A stretch of 64,000 nt of DNA from Axinella damicornis. Taxonomy: Eukaryota > Porifera > Demospongiae > Axinellida > Axinellidae. A model generated the notes under the pieces. It was not told the origin of the DNA, did not search any database, and worked only from the letters and a program-made list of their open reading frames with translations. The stretch is taken from contig OZ007513.1 of assembly GCA_963931865.1 (NCBI GenBank), positions 5,184,168-5,248,167 of the forward strand, read 5' to 3'. The translations under genes and the position numbers were made by a program. The first letter of the stretch is position 1; every line of letters begins with the position of its first letter. Positions 10,921-22,307 of this stretch are shown here, one piece after another.

Positions 10921-11412
10921 TGTACAAAATGGGGGGACACTACTGTATTGGTTCAGCATGACTAGTTGGGATGTGTTGTTATGGGGCTCTTAATTAGAGA
11001 TGTGTGCATTAGGGATGTATGACGAGTTCAACATGAACGATGTCTATGTACGTACATCTTACCAATATACTGCTTCTGATGTGGCTCATTAGCAAGTGTT
11101 AGTTACCAGTCTTCCTGAGGTTCCTTGACAAAGTTCACTGATGATTCCATACTCTGCAGGATGCCAGAGGAGACCTGTATCATAAATGTGGTCGATTGAT
11201 CAATGCTGCAGAGCTCAAGGTATGTATTGGATATTGTCGTATTAGGATGTTTGTATTCACATTTACGTATGCGTACTAGACTTGTACTGCACCGCCTTTG
11301 ATACTTCATGCTAGGCTCGTATTGCATGTCTCACATTCCAGATATTTTGTACCATGTACCATGGTGTATGTATTGATTCAGGGTTATATGTAGGCAGGTG
11401 AATGTAACTTCG

Positions 11413-11498
11413 GAGAGAGAGATTAATCCGCAGGAAAAGAAGATCTTGGGTTCCAATCCCAGAATTTATTCTGTGGATTATTCTCTCTCTCTGCAGCT
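11413..11498. repeat. imperfect hairpin
   Basis: GAGAGAGATTAATCCGCAG on the left pairs with CTGTGGATTATTCTCTCTC on the right. The loop holds a second palindrome, CTTGGGTTCCAATCCCAG. A small foldback repeat with no coding content. Confidence 0.6.
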
Positions 11499-11816
11499 TA
11501 CATGACTTGTATGTAATGTACCTCTGGATTCTCTGCGGGGAATCAGTGGTTAGCCAGGGTGAAGGACATATGGAGAGCCCTCGTCGCACACACGCTGGAC
11601 TCTCCTACGCACTGTGAGCCAACACAAATAGTGTGTAGGAGAGTCCACCCCGTGTGGAATGAGGGCCCTCCATCCATAACCATGCACTTATTTCATCATT
11701 TCTGGCTAAAGTCCATGAGTCGGTGTGTCTGCAGTGTGTGTCGCTGCTACTGCAGTGAATATTACTAACCCAGTTGTAATAGAAGTCTCCTATATGTTTT
11801 CACGGCTTAGCATTAA

Positions 11817-12243
11817 GGTTACGGGATACTTGTGCGTGCGCCGTGCGAAATGTATTGGGAAATGTATACTTAAGCTCGCTAACCAAGAATCTCTGGTACA
11901 AAGAGCGTGAGCAACTTGATTCTGGCGGTGGAGGTGTGCTGTCACAAGGTGCAGGGCATGACGGAAGCTTTTTTTGATAGCATAATCCCTGGCAAATTTA
12001 TCTGCTGTCTCGCTTGAGAAAAGCGGTAAATACAGCTTTTTGGTGAACTGAAATGCTCGTTTTTGCAAGGCTGTACAGCGTATCGGTAAAAGCTTCCGTC
12101 ATGCCCTGCACCTTGTGACAGCGCACCACCACCGCCAGAATCAAGTTGCTCACGCTCTTCGTACCAGAGATTCTTGGTTAGCGAGCTTAAGTATACATTT
12201 CCCAATACATTTCTCACGGCACGCGCACGAGTATCCCGTAACC
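11817..12243. mobile_element. TTAA-flanked MITE with about 150-bp inverted arms
   Basis: The element starts GGTTACGGGATACTTG and ends ...AGTATCCCGTAACC with TTAA on both sides (11813-11816 and 12244-12247). Arms of about 150 bp at each end are almost complementary. TTAA duplication is typical of piggyBac and Kolobok DNA transposons. The GG start suits Kolobok better, but no transposase is present. The element at 22308-22879 shares the end sequence. Confidence 0.78.
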
Positions 12244-12299
12244 TTAAACAACGCATGCACGTGTCTGTTGCATATTATTGCCTGATATTTTCTGCAGTC

Positions 12300-12660
12300 T
12301 CCTCGATGCAAGATCTGCTCCAGTGAGCCGCAAATGAAGACATCAAACCACCTCTTCCTTTACTTATCCAAAGTAAGGGAACTTGTACACCATCTCATCG
12401 CATTTTTACACTGTTGTTGCTGGGAGATTGGCATTTGGGTGCCAATGGAAGGAGTAGAAATTTGAAGTTTAGTCGGGACGTTCTTCCATACTGGTGTGGT
12501 CTCTATTTCATGAGTCGTTGTCTGCTAGCCATATTGCTACAACTCCCTGACAAGGACATTGTGGGGCGAGCCTGAGCGAGTGCGAGTGCAAGTGCAGAAC
12601 ATGGATTGCATCATATAAGGCTGAGCAGTGCAGTGTCACACTGGTCCTGCACACCATGCG
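12300..12660. other. no gene recognised
   Basis: No supported coding or repeat feature between the TTAA element and the 21-bp minisatellite. Confidence 0.3.
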
Positions 12661-12663
12661 CGC

Positions 12664-12942
12664 TGGTGGGGAGGGAGGGAGGGAGTGAGATATCTGGTGT
12701 TGAGGGAGTGAGATCTGGTGGGGAGGGAGGGAGATCTGGTGGGGAGGGAGTGAGATCTGGTGGGGAGGGAGGGAGATCTGGTGGGGAGGGAGGGAGATCT
12801 GGTGGGGAAGGAGGGAGATCTGGTGGGGAGGGAGGGAGATCTGGTGGGGAGGGAGTGAGATCTGGTGGGGAGGGAGGGAGATCTGGTGGGGAGGGAGTGA
12901 GATCTGGTGGGGAGGGAGGGAGTCAGATCTGGTGGGGAGGGA
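12664..12942. repeat. 21-bp minisatellite
   Basis: Tandem units of the form GGTGGGGAGGGAGGGAGATCT, with about eleven AGATCT-containing copies and GGGAGGGAG versus GGGAGTGAG variants. Because 21 is a multiple of three, frames stay open on both strands. The resulting SGGEGG and SLPPHQI repeats are by-products. The G-rich strand could form quadruplexes. Confidence 0.95.
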
Positions 12943-13384
12943 CTGCTTCCTTGTGAGTAAAAACAAGCCTGCATTATGCAGTGCTGAATGAGCCAGGACA
13001 ACCCTATGCAGCACTGTAGGATCTGAATTTGCAGCAATCCAAGCTCATCAATTCGAGTGCAGACGTATCATGGGATAATTAAATCGGCAGACTTGTTGGC
13101 CATTCTTGATCCTCGACAGTAAGCCATGGAGCAAGTCATGTGCATGGTGTTGACACGTAGCTATGAGCTCTGTGGTCTTGCTGACAATGTTCTAGAGCTG
13201 TGTACCTCATATTGCAAACATATTGGTCGCCTGCATTTTGTCAATCATGTGTGCCATCTTTGTCAACATACTAGCTGTCCTTGGATGTGGGATGGTCGTC
13301 TTCTTCTATTGTTGCTAGTGTACCATTTTCTTAGAAGAATTGTGTGTTGGCAGGTCATTGTTTCCATTGTCAGGTGGCAGGTTT

Positions 13385-13609
13385 TGTAGGAGTTGTACTC
13401 TCACTGCACACCACCTTGGCCAAATGCTCAAGAACTTTCTCCATGGTCTGCAGGTGATCAGCTTCAGTCTCCCCCGTAATTATAATGTCATCTATGTAGC
13501 CGGTAACATGGGGAATCCCTTGTAGGAGGGTCTCCATAGCCCTCTGGAAAATCCCCAGGGCTGAAGTTATACCAAAATGCAAGCGGGTATACCGAAAGAG
13601 CTCATTGGC
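13385..13609 (-). pseudogene. Ty3/gypsy-type reverse transcriptase fragment
   Basis: The frame reads ELFRYTRLHFGITSALGIFQ, then GIPHVTGYIDDIIITGETEA and HLQTMEKVLEHLAK. This is the RT core around the catalytic YIDD box (the usual Y-x-D-D) followed by the loop before the next helix. Only about 70 residues remain. No gag, protease or LTR is visible nearby, so this is a stray fragment. Confidence 0.8.
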
Positions 13610-13667
13610 ATGGAAGAGTTAATAAGCAACTGACAGGTTGCAAGCGTGGAGCAGCGTTGCAAAGTCT

Positions 13668-13850
13668 TGCATGCCAATTGATCGCCAGTGTCCAATGGCA
13701 TGTTTGATACTGGCCTCCCAGTGTCCAACGGGGTGCTTCTAACTGCATGGTCTCCTCATTGCCAAGTCTTGGAGAGGGGCCGATTGATTGCCAGTGTCCA
13801 ATGGCATCTTGACGCTGGCCTCTCAGTGTCCAATGGGCTCAAGTTTGTTG
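13668..13850. repeat. diverged direct duplication
   Basis: The word GCCAGTGTCCAATGGCAT and the following CTGGCCTC.CAGTGTCCAA occur at 13685-13730 and again at 13790-13835. A local tandem duplication without coding signal. Confidence 0.6.
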
Positions 13851-14067
13851 CACAAGCACTTAGTGCCCGTTCCACATTTGTATTTTCACTGTAGCTGCTA
13901 CATCAGTTGGAATTTACATTGACCAGTAGTGCAGTTTCCACTCAGAATTGTATAGGCTGATGTGTGGTACTTGAGTGTGCACTGTGTCATCATTCCCTGT
14001 TACACTTTCAGCTTTGGGCATAGTAGGCAAATTTATCTGTGAAGCATAATTAATGGACATAGCCATT

Positions 14068-14815
14068 AGTGAGTGGATGTGGTTAGAGTCATGAATGTAC
14101 TTGAGTGCCTATGTGCAGTTGCAACTGGATATTTAGAGGTGCCCATACTCAGGCATACTGTACAGCATTTACCCTGTGTGCTGCTTGCAGAATTTGTTAA
14201 CACTGGATGCAGACTGTGCCTATAATTATGGATCAACATGTGACATCAAGTGACATCACTACCATCATGAAGTGGTTTTCAAAGCCATTGAGGTCTGTGA
14301 CTTAGCATTAGCACAACAATTAGTGGGAACCCCTTTGATCCTCACTGTTAATCTGATACCAGGTGTGTGGGTATGACGTCATTCGTCCCACGAGGTGGAT
14401 TGCAGTAGAGCTGATGGCAGCACCATGAGAGACGGGATAATCTACCTGGCCCGAGAACTGTTGGCTCTTGGTGTGGCAGAATACAGGTGAGGTCTAAGAT
14501 TGAACTGTGGTCTTGTGTACTCTGCGTACCACATACCCAAGATGACCCAAGTTTTCCTACCTCCTCACCTCCCCACCCTCCCCAATGAAGTTCATGCTGC
14601 CCTCAAGAATAGTTGTGACGACAAACTCTTCGGCTTCACGTATAAGTTTCTTCAGCATCTCAGCATCATGAAAATTCAGCACATTATTCCATCCAGCTAC
14701 TGTGCCTCAAATGCTCATTTTGGTGATACTGCTCCAGTGGCTTTCTCAAACCTGTTCCAATTTGTGCTAAATGCCGATGACTTAATTGTTCCAGTTCTGA
14801 TCTTAGCTAGTTGAG
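14068..14815 (+). repeat. segmental duplication, copy 1
   Basis: This stretch is repeated in the same order and orientation at 16961-17703. Both hold GTGAGTGGATGTGGTT, GGATGCAGACTGTGCC, CATCATGAAGTGGTTTTCAA, GGTGTGGCAGAATACAGGTG and CTCAAATGCTCATT. The copies differ by many substitutions and indels. CA-rich and CT-rich simple sequence lies between them. Confidence 0.8.
14390..14486 (+). other. exon-like segment inside duplication copy 1
   Basis: One frame reads EVDCSRADGSTMRDGIIYLA followed by RELLALGVAEYR and ends at a good donor, ACAG|GTGAGG. The matching part of copy 2 (17160-17245) has lost most of this reading but keeps the donor. I do not recognise the sequence. It may be an exon of a gene whose other parts are elsewhere. 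Confidence 0.3.
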
Positions 14816-14939
14816 GTCCACACATGTACGGAGGGGAGGGGGAGGGGGTTCACACCCTCGAATATTCACCGCACTCACCCGTCCATATGTTCCTCCTCTC
14901 CCTCCCTTCCCTCACACTCACCACCCACGCATACCCATC

Positions 14940-15110
14940 CCCTGATCTCCTCTGAACCCAAAGTATACCTCCTCACCCACACACACACACACCACTCATC
15001 CTTTGATCCCTATATATACCTCCTCACCCACACACTCACACACACACCATTCATCCTTTGATCCCTAATACCTCGTCACACACACACACACACACCACTC
15101 ATCCTTTGAT
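14940..15110. repeat. CA-rich repeats with a 60-bp-scale unit
   Basis: Units such as CTCATCCTTTGATCCCTA plus TACCTCCTCACCCACACAC recur several times here and again at 15600-15720. Confidence 0.85.
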
Positions 15111-15118
15111 CCCTAATA

Positions 15119-15599
15119 CAGTGGCGGATCCAGGGGGGGGGGGGGCCAGGGGGGCCGGTGCCCCCCCCCCCCCCCCCCCTGGCTAGAGAAAAAAAAATTT
15201 TTTATATAGCTAGCTGCCGCTACGTTGCAACTCCTGGCCTGGCGCCATGGCCTCCTCAGCTCGCAATATCGTGCGTTGCCTGAAACCGAATGGCTTGGGA
15301 ACGAGACCACGATCTAGTATACCCCTCCGTGTACGTATACGTATTACATTCGTGAGCGAAATAAGCAAGGCAGATGCTCATGGCGGCCCTGGGACCTGCA
15401 ATCCTCGTACATCTGGAACTTGCAGTGCAAAGCGCGAAGGTGCCACGAGAGCCCATCTTGAGAAGTGAAAAATGAAGGCGAAAAATTTTTTCCGGGCTTC
15501 GCGCGGACTGATCAGCGCTACGCGCCTCTATGCACTGCCTCCGGCAGCGTTTCATGTACGGTGCCCCCCCCCCTTTCATAAATCCTGTATCCGCCCCTG
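15119..15599. mobile_element. MITE with CAGTGGCGGATCC ends
   Basis: Left end CAGTGGCGGATCCAGG and right end CCTGTATCCGCCCCTG are imperfect inverted repeats of the kind common in hAT-like MITEs. The element interrupts the local repeat unit (CCCTAATACCTCC is intact in neighbouring units). TAATA borders both sides. It contains poly-G (15133-15145) and poly-C (15161-15179) runs. No transposase. Confidence 0.65.
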
Positions 15600-15662
15600 T
15601 AATACCTCCTCTCCCACACACACACACACACCACTCATCCTTTGATCCCTAATACCTCCTCT

Positions 15663-15701
<39 letters not shown>

Positions 15702-16000
15702 TCATGCCGTGATCTCATTACTTCCTCTCCCTCAAGCTCCCCTCCCACCACACTCACATACACCCACACATACTCATATTACTCATCCTGTGATCCCCCA
15801 TACCTCCTCTCCCTCCCCTCTCACCACACTCACATACACCCTCACCTTACCCCCATACACCCTCCCACACACACCACTCCACCCCAATCCCCCCATACAC
15901 ACCTCCCTTCCTGCACACATCCTTCAGGCTCTCACATTCCACTACTGGAGTACTTTGTGATGGATATGTTCCCATACTTGAGCTCACCAGCATAGACCTG
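15600..16000. repeat. CA microsatellites and C/T-rich sequence
   Basis: (CA)n runs at about 15617-15635 and 15664-15700, then C-rich repeats with CACAC and CTCCC words. Open frames over this stretch are low-complexity artefacts. Confidence 0.85.
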
Positions 16001-16149
16001 CGCAGTGAGAGTGAGTGGATATTACTGCGTGGGTAGAAGTGTGGGCAATTGAGAGGAAGTGAGTGAGTGGTATGATGGAGAAAGTGAGGAAGAGATGAAG
16101 AGAAGGAGGAATGGAGAGCGTGAGGGAGTGGGGATGTGACAGAGGATAA

Positions 16150-16665
16150 TGGTTGTCCTTCTGCCTCATCCCTCACTCTGTCCTCCCTCACCCCTCACTC
16201 TCTCCCTTTCTCACCCCTCACTCCCTCTCCCTCCCTCACCCATTGCTCCATCTTGCTCCCTCTCCTTCACCCTCTCTCACCCCTCACTCCCTCTCCCACC
16301 CTCACCTTCTCCCTCTCCCTCCCTCACCCATTGCTCCATCTTGCTCCCTCTCCCTCACTCCCTCACCCTCTCTCACCCCTCACTCCCTCTCCCTCCCTCA
16401 CCCATTGCTCCATCTTGCTCCCTCTCCCTCACTCCCTCACCCTCTCTCACCCCTCACTCCCTCTCCCACCCTCACCTTCTCCGACTCTAACCCCTCTCCC
16501 TCCCTCACCCATTGCTCCATCTTGCTCCCTCTCCCTCACTCCCTCACCCTCTCTCACCCCTCACTCCCTCTCCCACCCTCACCTTCTCCGACTCTAACCC
16601 CTCTCCCTCCGTCACTCCCTCTCCCTCACTCACCGACACCCCTCTCCCTCGCTCACACCTTTGAG
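16150..16665. repeat. CTCCCTCACCC minisatellite
   Basis: Tandem blocks built from CACCCATTGCTCCATCTTGC and CCCTCACTCCCTCTC-type words, four to five copies of a higher-order unit of roughly 100 bp. Confidence 0.9.
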
Positions 16666-16960
16666 ACAGGTATTGAAAAGCTTGACAGGCTAAAGTGTCC
16701 TACCCCTTTGGTGTTGAGCAGAACTGACAAATTCCATTGCAAATCCTCCTCCAATGTAACAGTTGGAGTGAATCAGTAGTGATATATAGTATACACACAG
16801 CATAATTTCATAATTGGTAAGTGTTTTGTGAGCATCAGATTCTGAGCATAGCATAATAGGTAAAAATAGAAGCAGAATGTGCTTGTTCCTAGTCCTTGAG
16901 ACTTGGGAGATGGGCTGGGCCTGTATCTTGTGGTTTTAGCAATGAATGGACTCAAGGGTG

Positions 16961-17315
16961 AGTGGATGTGGTTGGAGTCATGAATGTTAACACTGGATGC
17001 AGACTGTGCCTATAATTAAACATGTGACATCGCTACCATCATGAAGTGGTTTTCAAAGCTTGCATCTTATTGAGGTCATGTGACTTAGCAATAGCACAAT
17101 AATTAGCAGGAAACCCTTTGATCCTAACTGTTTATCTGCCACCAGGTGTGTGGGCATGACATCATCTGTCCCAGGAAGGTGGAGTTGAGCTGACTGCAGC
17201 ACCATGAGAGGAAACTGTGAGCTGTTGGTGTGGCAGAATACAGGTGAGGTCAAAGATTGAACTGCGCTCTTGTGTACTCTGCATGCCACATACCCTAGAT
17301 GACCCTAGTAATCGT

Positions 17316-17349
<34 letters not shown>

Positions 17350-17703
17350 ACCCTCCCCAGTATATGCTGCCCTTGAAAATAGTTGTGACAATTTACCAGT
17401 ACAGTAGTTCAAACCTGTTAGCACAAAACAAGTAGCAATGTGCTAGCTTGACACTCATGCAGTCAATACTGGAGTGTACTATTGCTGCATAACAGTTTAA
17501 TAACTTCGCACTCTTCAGCTCACTTACAATTTTCTTCAGCACTAATTCTCAGCATCATGATAATCCGCCATCCAGCTACGGTGCCTCAAATGCTCATTCT
17601 GGCACAGACGCACCTAATACTGCTCCACTGGCTTTCTCAATCAAAGCTGTTGCAATTTGTTCTAAATGGCGAGGACTTGTTCCATTACTGATCTTAGCTG
17701 GTT
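16961..17703 (+). repeat. segmental duplication, copy 2
   Basis: Diverged direct copy of 14068-14815 with the same order of shared words. It is interrupted by the poly-C tract at 17317-17349, where copy 1 has ordinary C-rich sequence. Confidence 0.8.
17317..17349. repeat. poly-C tract (33 nt)
   Basis: An uninterrupted C run inside duplication copy 2. Confidence 0.95.
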
Positions 17704-17717
17704 GGGATCCACACCTG

Positions 17718-17930
17718 TACAAGGGAAGAGGGAGGGAGGAGGGAGGGAAGGAGAGGGAGTGAGGGGGAGGGAGGGAGAGGAAGTGAGGGGGAGGGAGGGA
17801 GAGGAAGTGAGGGGGAGGGAGGAAGGAGGAGGGAGGAGGGAGGGAAGGAGAGGGAGTGGTAGGGAGAGGGAGTGAGGGGGAGGGAAGGAGAGGGAGTAAG
17901 GGGGAGGGAGAGGGAGTGAGGGGTGAGAAA
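17718..17930. repeat. purine minisatellite
   Basis: GGGAGGGAGAGGAAGTGAGG-type units on the plus strand. Nearly all purine, so triplex or quadruplex structure is possible. No gene. Confidence 0.9.
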
Positions 17931-17949
17931 GAAATGAAAAAAAAAATGC

Positions 17950-18764
17950 CACCACCTCAAGGCCATTTTATACCACAAGTCATGATGTTCTTTGTCTCAC
18001 CAGAAGGAGCGCAGCACAAGGTTTGTCTGCTGCAGAACCGTTTGGAGTGTGACCCACATGCAGAGATTGCTCCATCGAGCATTGATATGGCATTCTGCCG
18101 AGCTCCACATTTGGCGCCAATATTTCCCGCGGACTCGCCTATAATTATAAGTCTGTTATTCTACTGAGTATATCTACATTGGTAGCATCACTGTCACAGC
18201 AGACTCACTGCTTCATTGCTCATAGTACTGAAGTGGCGAAAAGCTGGACAGGACTTTGGAATGAGGTTACTTATCTCCAGTTGGTTGATGTTTAGGTTAC
18301 TGTGAGCATCTCTCTCATATCGTCGATCAGTAGCAGAATGGAAGTTATTCTGGCTGTTCACAGACCCTGCCATATCCTCTCACCAGTTATTTACAGCTGC
18401 AGTGGGTTAGGGAAGGGTAGACTTGCCTTGAATATATAAGCACAATGCTTGTGCTGGCTCGGTACAATGCTGTTCAACCTGACCACTTCATATCTGATAG
18501 CTGTATGACTCTGACATGCACACACACACACAGGCATGAAGTGTGCTATACAGCCTCCAGGTAGACTGTGGGCCATCTAAGTAAAGGTGGATCATCAAAC
18601 ATGCAGGTGATCTGTGAGTCTGCATGAGATGGAGACACTGCCAGTTTGAAGAGTGATAACAGCAAAACAACAGTCAATGAGGCACTGCTCAGGTATGCTG
18701 TAGAGCAACAGCCTCAGAGGGTATTAATGGCACTGCGTACAAGTAGACATTAGAATTTACCTCC

Positions 18765-18796
<32 letters not shown>

Positions 18797-19100
18797 CTTC
18801 CCTCCATTCCCTCCCACTCCTCCCTCCACCCCCATCCCTTTCTCTCCTGCCCCCTCGCCCCCTGGCCCCCTCTTCCCACTTCCCAGACTGTCAGCCCAGA
18901 GTTACCAGCCTATACCTGAATAGGAACGAAGCTGAGGTAATGGAACTACCTCTGGGAGCGAGGGAGAGCTGGAGATGAATGAGACTGTATGTGGGGCATT
19001 CTACTACCTGTATCATGTAAGTGGTTGCTGATGATTGTCCCCACGGACTGCCTTTATGTCTGTCCAGTGGTTGACATTTGGGCTACTTGGCTCCTTTGGC
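17950..19100. other. no gene recognised, with poly-C at 18767-18792
   Basis: A C run of 26 nt at 18767-18792 leads into CT-rich sequence to about 18890. No exon, domain or transposon end could be supported elsewhere in the stretch. Confidence 0.35.
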
Positions 19101-19232
19101 CTAGCCTCGTTCCCAGGCCCACACGCGAAACGCGGAAGTGGTCTGATACAAATTTCCCGTATGTGCTGAGCTCAGCAGTCTTGATTTCGGGTAGGCGAAT
19201 CACGTTCGTCCATTGCCAATTATTGCATAGTA

Positions 19233-19759
19233 CTGTAGTGTCCCGTTAATACGCCCCTCCATTTTGTACACTACGTCCAGCCCAAAGTGGGGAGGGGGCG
19301 TATTTTTGAATATGCAAATTAGTGTCGACTATACGCCCCCTCAAAACGTGTTTTTTTTTTGTGCTACGTATACACATGATACTGCCAAGGTTCATGTTCA
19401 CAGTTACAAAAGTACAAACGATCGTTCGTGGTTATCATGCGTGGTCTCCCAACATCAGAGAGAAGAGCTGCCACTTGTACGCGAGTGCCATATCATTCAC
19501 AACGACTTTGCTGTCTGAGCCATCCTCAAGAATAGCAATACTGTTGGTGATGTACCACGGGCTAGTGGCAGTGAGAGGACTTGTATCGTTGATGTCAACG
19601 GTGACTACCGACTGCTTGAAGTTGCACAAGTGTAGTTTAGATGTTCCAAAACACAGAAGATGCTCACCAGGGGGAGTCAAACTACCCTGTGCAGGAACTT
19701 GGGCGAAAAGAGGGGGGAGGGCGTATTTTCGAAGTTGGTATATTAGCGGGACACTACAG
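19233..19759. mobile_element. TA-flanked MITE nested in the TAGCCTC element
   Basis: The ends CTGTAGTGTCCCGTTAATA and TATTAGCGGGACACTACAG are inverted repeats with one mismatch, and TA lies on both sides. The uninterrupted sequence exists at about 43105-43135 (reverse complement GCATAGTAATTACATTC), which proves the insertion and gives TA as the target duplication. TA is the target of Tc1/mariner-type elements. Smaller relatives lie at 47133-47305 and 10917-10946. Confidence 0.85.
19435..19680 (-). CDS. unassigned frame inside the TA element
   Basis: About 80 codons reading SPWYITNSIAILEDGSDSKV and VVVNDMALAYKWQLFSLMLG have protein-like composition. No transposase motif is recognisable. It may be a captured host fragment or chance. 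Confidence 0.25.
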   Translation of the reverse strand: MTPPGEHLLCFGTSKLHLCNFKQSVVTVDINDTSPLTATSPWYITNSIAILEDGSDSKVVVNDMALAYKWQLFSLMLGDHA

Positions 19760-20021
19760 TAATTACATTCTCTAGCCCGTGAAAAGTGTAGCCGTTTGAT
19801 AAAACCGCTGTTCTAGCCTTCAAGACTCACCTCTGGTCGCTCCTTGGCAAGGACTTTCTACTTAGCCATCGCCAACAGCTACCTTCCGCGTGATTTCGAA
19901 TGCATCCAAGTAAGGAATGTAATCGCTTACGCAGTTATGCTGACTGTGCACATACGGGAATTTTGCCAAGTGTCACCAGGCCCTCTTCCGTGTTCCATGT
20001 GTGGGCCTGGGTATGAGGCTA

Positions 20022-22300
20022 CCTTTGGCCTGCAGTTATAAGCATGTCTGCATGCAATGCAGCCTGACACACAGCCAACAAATGGGGTGTAGTGATAATG
20101 AAAAATGAGGAGAAGAGAAGGAAGAATGGCTGCTCAGGTTCTTGCCCTACAATCCTTATCCTGAGAACAGTGCCTGTCCTGATCACATAATGTCAGTATT
20201 TGACTCAGCTTCTGCCTGAAAGGAAGCCTCCCAAGACCAGGAAACCACTGATGATATTCACAGAATTACTAAGGATCTCAGACCCAATGACTAATGACTG
20301 ACTGAACTTTAATTTTGTCAGGTCACCTGTTCTCATTTTTCTTTACAGTGTTGAATTTGAGCTCTACAAACTGGATTCCTTGGCAGGCCATAGAACAGAT
20401 AGACAGCCTCCTTCCTCTGTGACTTTCACCTGAATACCATTGACTTATGCAAAATATAATGAGAATATAGCATAAACCAGAAGATTACAATAATTGTAAA
20501 CAACAGTAACTGTTTATTACGTACCTACGTATACCTGGTATAATTATTGTCTGCATTCACCAACACTATTCTCTCTGTGACAGATTTTGGGGGATTTTCC
20601 TCTCCTTGCCTTGATTTTCATTTATTGCTGTTTCCAGTGGTATCCACAGATTACATTAGTACTCTATAGTATAAAGCACCATTGCATATGCAGGTTGAGA
20701 CTTTTGTCCAGTCCAGTCTGTATGAGTGCATCACTGAGTGGTGCTGAGCTGGAAATAAAAATAAATGGTGACACATTCTCAATCTCAACAATAAGGTAGC
20801 AGGTATTTGACTCTGCTGCTGCCCTCAGATGACAAAGGAAGTTTCCACAGCTCAACTGTGATGAAATTGTACGTATATACCTCTATAGGACACTTGGGTG
20901 CAAGGCTAATGTGCAATCCCATTATGTAGGTGACAATGTAATTCATAATGGTGCATGTGGACTGAAATGTGGGTGTCTCAGTGATAGCTACATCAATGAA
21001 TAGGCTTGCTGATACACAGTCATCTTAATTTTTATCTGCATGATTGTGGATTGAATTGAAGATGACTCCTGGCTTGTGTTTGATGGCATCCAACTTTGAT
21101 CTCCAGTTGCCGGGTTGCAAGGTCATTAATTGGTGTTACCAGTGTGGGCTTTCCATGTGTACTAGCCCCACCAAGTCTGCATGGTACCGGTCCCGGAGGA
21201 ATGAACGTTGTGGGAGAGGAGCATGCACCTTTGAAGGTGGTGCACGCTGAATGCATGGAAATGTACTGTCTTGGGGAAAAGAATTCTGTGGTTAACTATA
21301 GTCAGTGTAAAGTACACTTATTTGGGTTGTGTAATAGGGTATAGCTATACCACAGTAAAGGCACTTCTGCATCCATGATAAATAATGTATACGTAGCTAT
21401 ATACAACAGCAAGAGTGGGTGGGGCTCCTGATGGGACATTCATGGAAAATTGGCTGGGGGTGGGGCTCCTTCACTGTGGTCGGTATCTTCCCTTTCGAAA
21501 GCAGACATCTCATCATTGCATGCTTTGTTTCAACATTAACAGTAGCATAGAAGTCAAAGGATAGCTTTGAAATACTTGTAGGATATCACTGTTGCTGCAT
21601 ACAAGACTTCACTACGTTGGCAGTCTACAAAGTCCACACAGTGCAGCGTAACACCTAGAAGATCAGCAGGGAGCTTCAGGACAAGACAGTCAACACTAGC
21701 TGGTACAGATGTCGTTGCCAAAGTAGAAGACTCAGCGTGTTGTGCAGCCTATATAGGGCTAAAAGGGTTTTTTAATGGATAGTTCTTCTGTTGAAATTTA
21801 AAGTGTTTTAAAAGACTTGGTATGCCATCTGCTAGGAATTGAATGTTATACATGGGTGCCAACAACATTTAGCTTGACAAGACAATGAAACACTGAATGC
21901 CTATTATTATACCCTCCACATGAATTGCATCATTGGTTGGCAAAGAGTTATAATTATATGCAGATAATAATAATATTATACACAACACAATGAACAGGAA
22001 CTTCAGCTCTCAGAGATCATGTCAGACGACTACAAGTACCATATCCTACGTACATAGAGTAATGAGTAGTTAGTGTACATGTACGGGTAACACAAGATCA
22101 CCGAAGCGCTTCAGGTCAAGCTCAACAAAGTCACTGAGGGTAGGACTTCCTTTCGTCTGCTGCCTGTCATACTTGGGCTTCCCCTCCCTCAGTGAATTTG
22201 TTACCATCAAGGCTGGAGGAGAGTAATAACAATACTAGTGTATTATAGTTGAAATACTATGGGACATTGGATATTGTCGTGTGACATTCTCAGGCCAGTT
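20022..22300. other. no gene recognised
   Basis: Several weak open frames occur (20587-20799 plus, 21032-21256 minus, 21096-21344 plus). None has a domain, a convincing pair of splice sites or repeat context. Confidence 0.3.
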
Positions 22301-22307
22301 AACTTAA

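Larger units (their letters stand above)
19102..20021. mobile_element. TAGCCTC-family element carrying a nested insertion
   Basis: Ends are TAGCCTCGTTCCCAGGCCC and GGGCCTGGGTATGAGGCTA, followed inward by CGCGGAAGTGG-like words. The flanks duplicate CCTTTGGCC (9 bp, 19093-19101 and 20022-20030). Without the nested 527-bp insert at 19233-19759 the element would be about 390 bp, the same size as the copies at 8690 and 36036. A copy in inverted orientation lies at 42757-43265. Confidence 0.82.

Noticed and set aside
12508..13037. Long frames on both strands over the 21-bp minisatellite
   Set aside because: They exist only because the unit length is a multiple of three; no start context or unique domain sequence.
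16136..16779. Serine/proline/leucine-rich frames up to about 200 codons
   Set aside because: Products of the CTCCCTCACCC minisatellite, open in all three plus frames.
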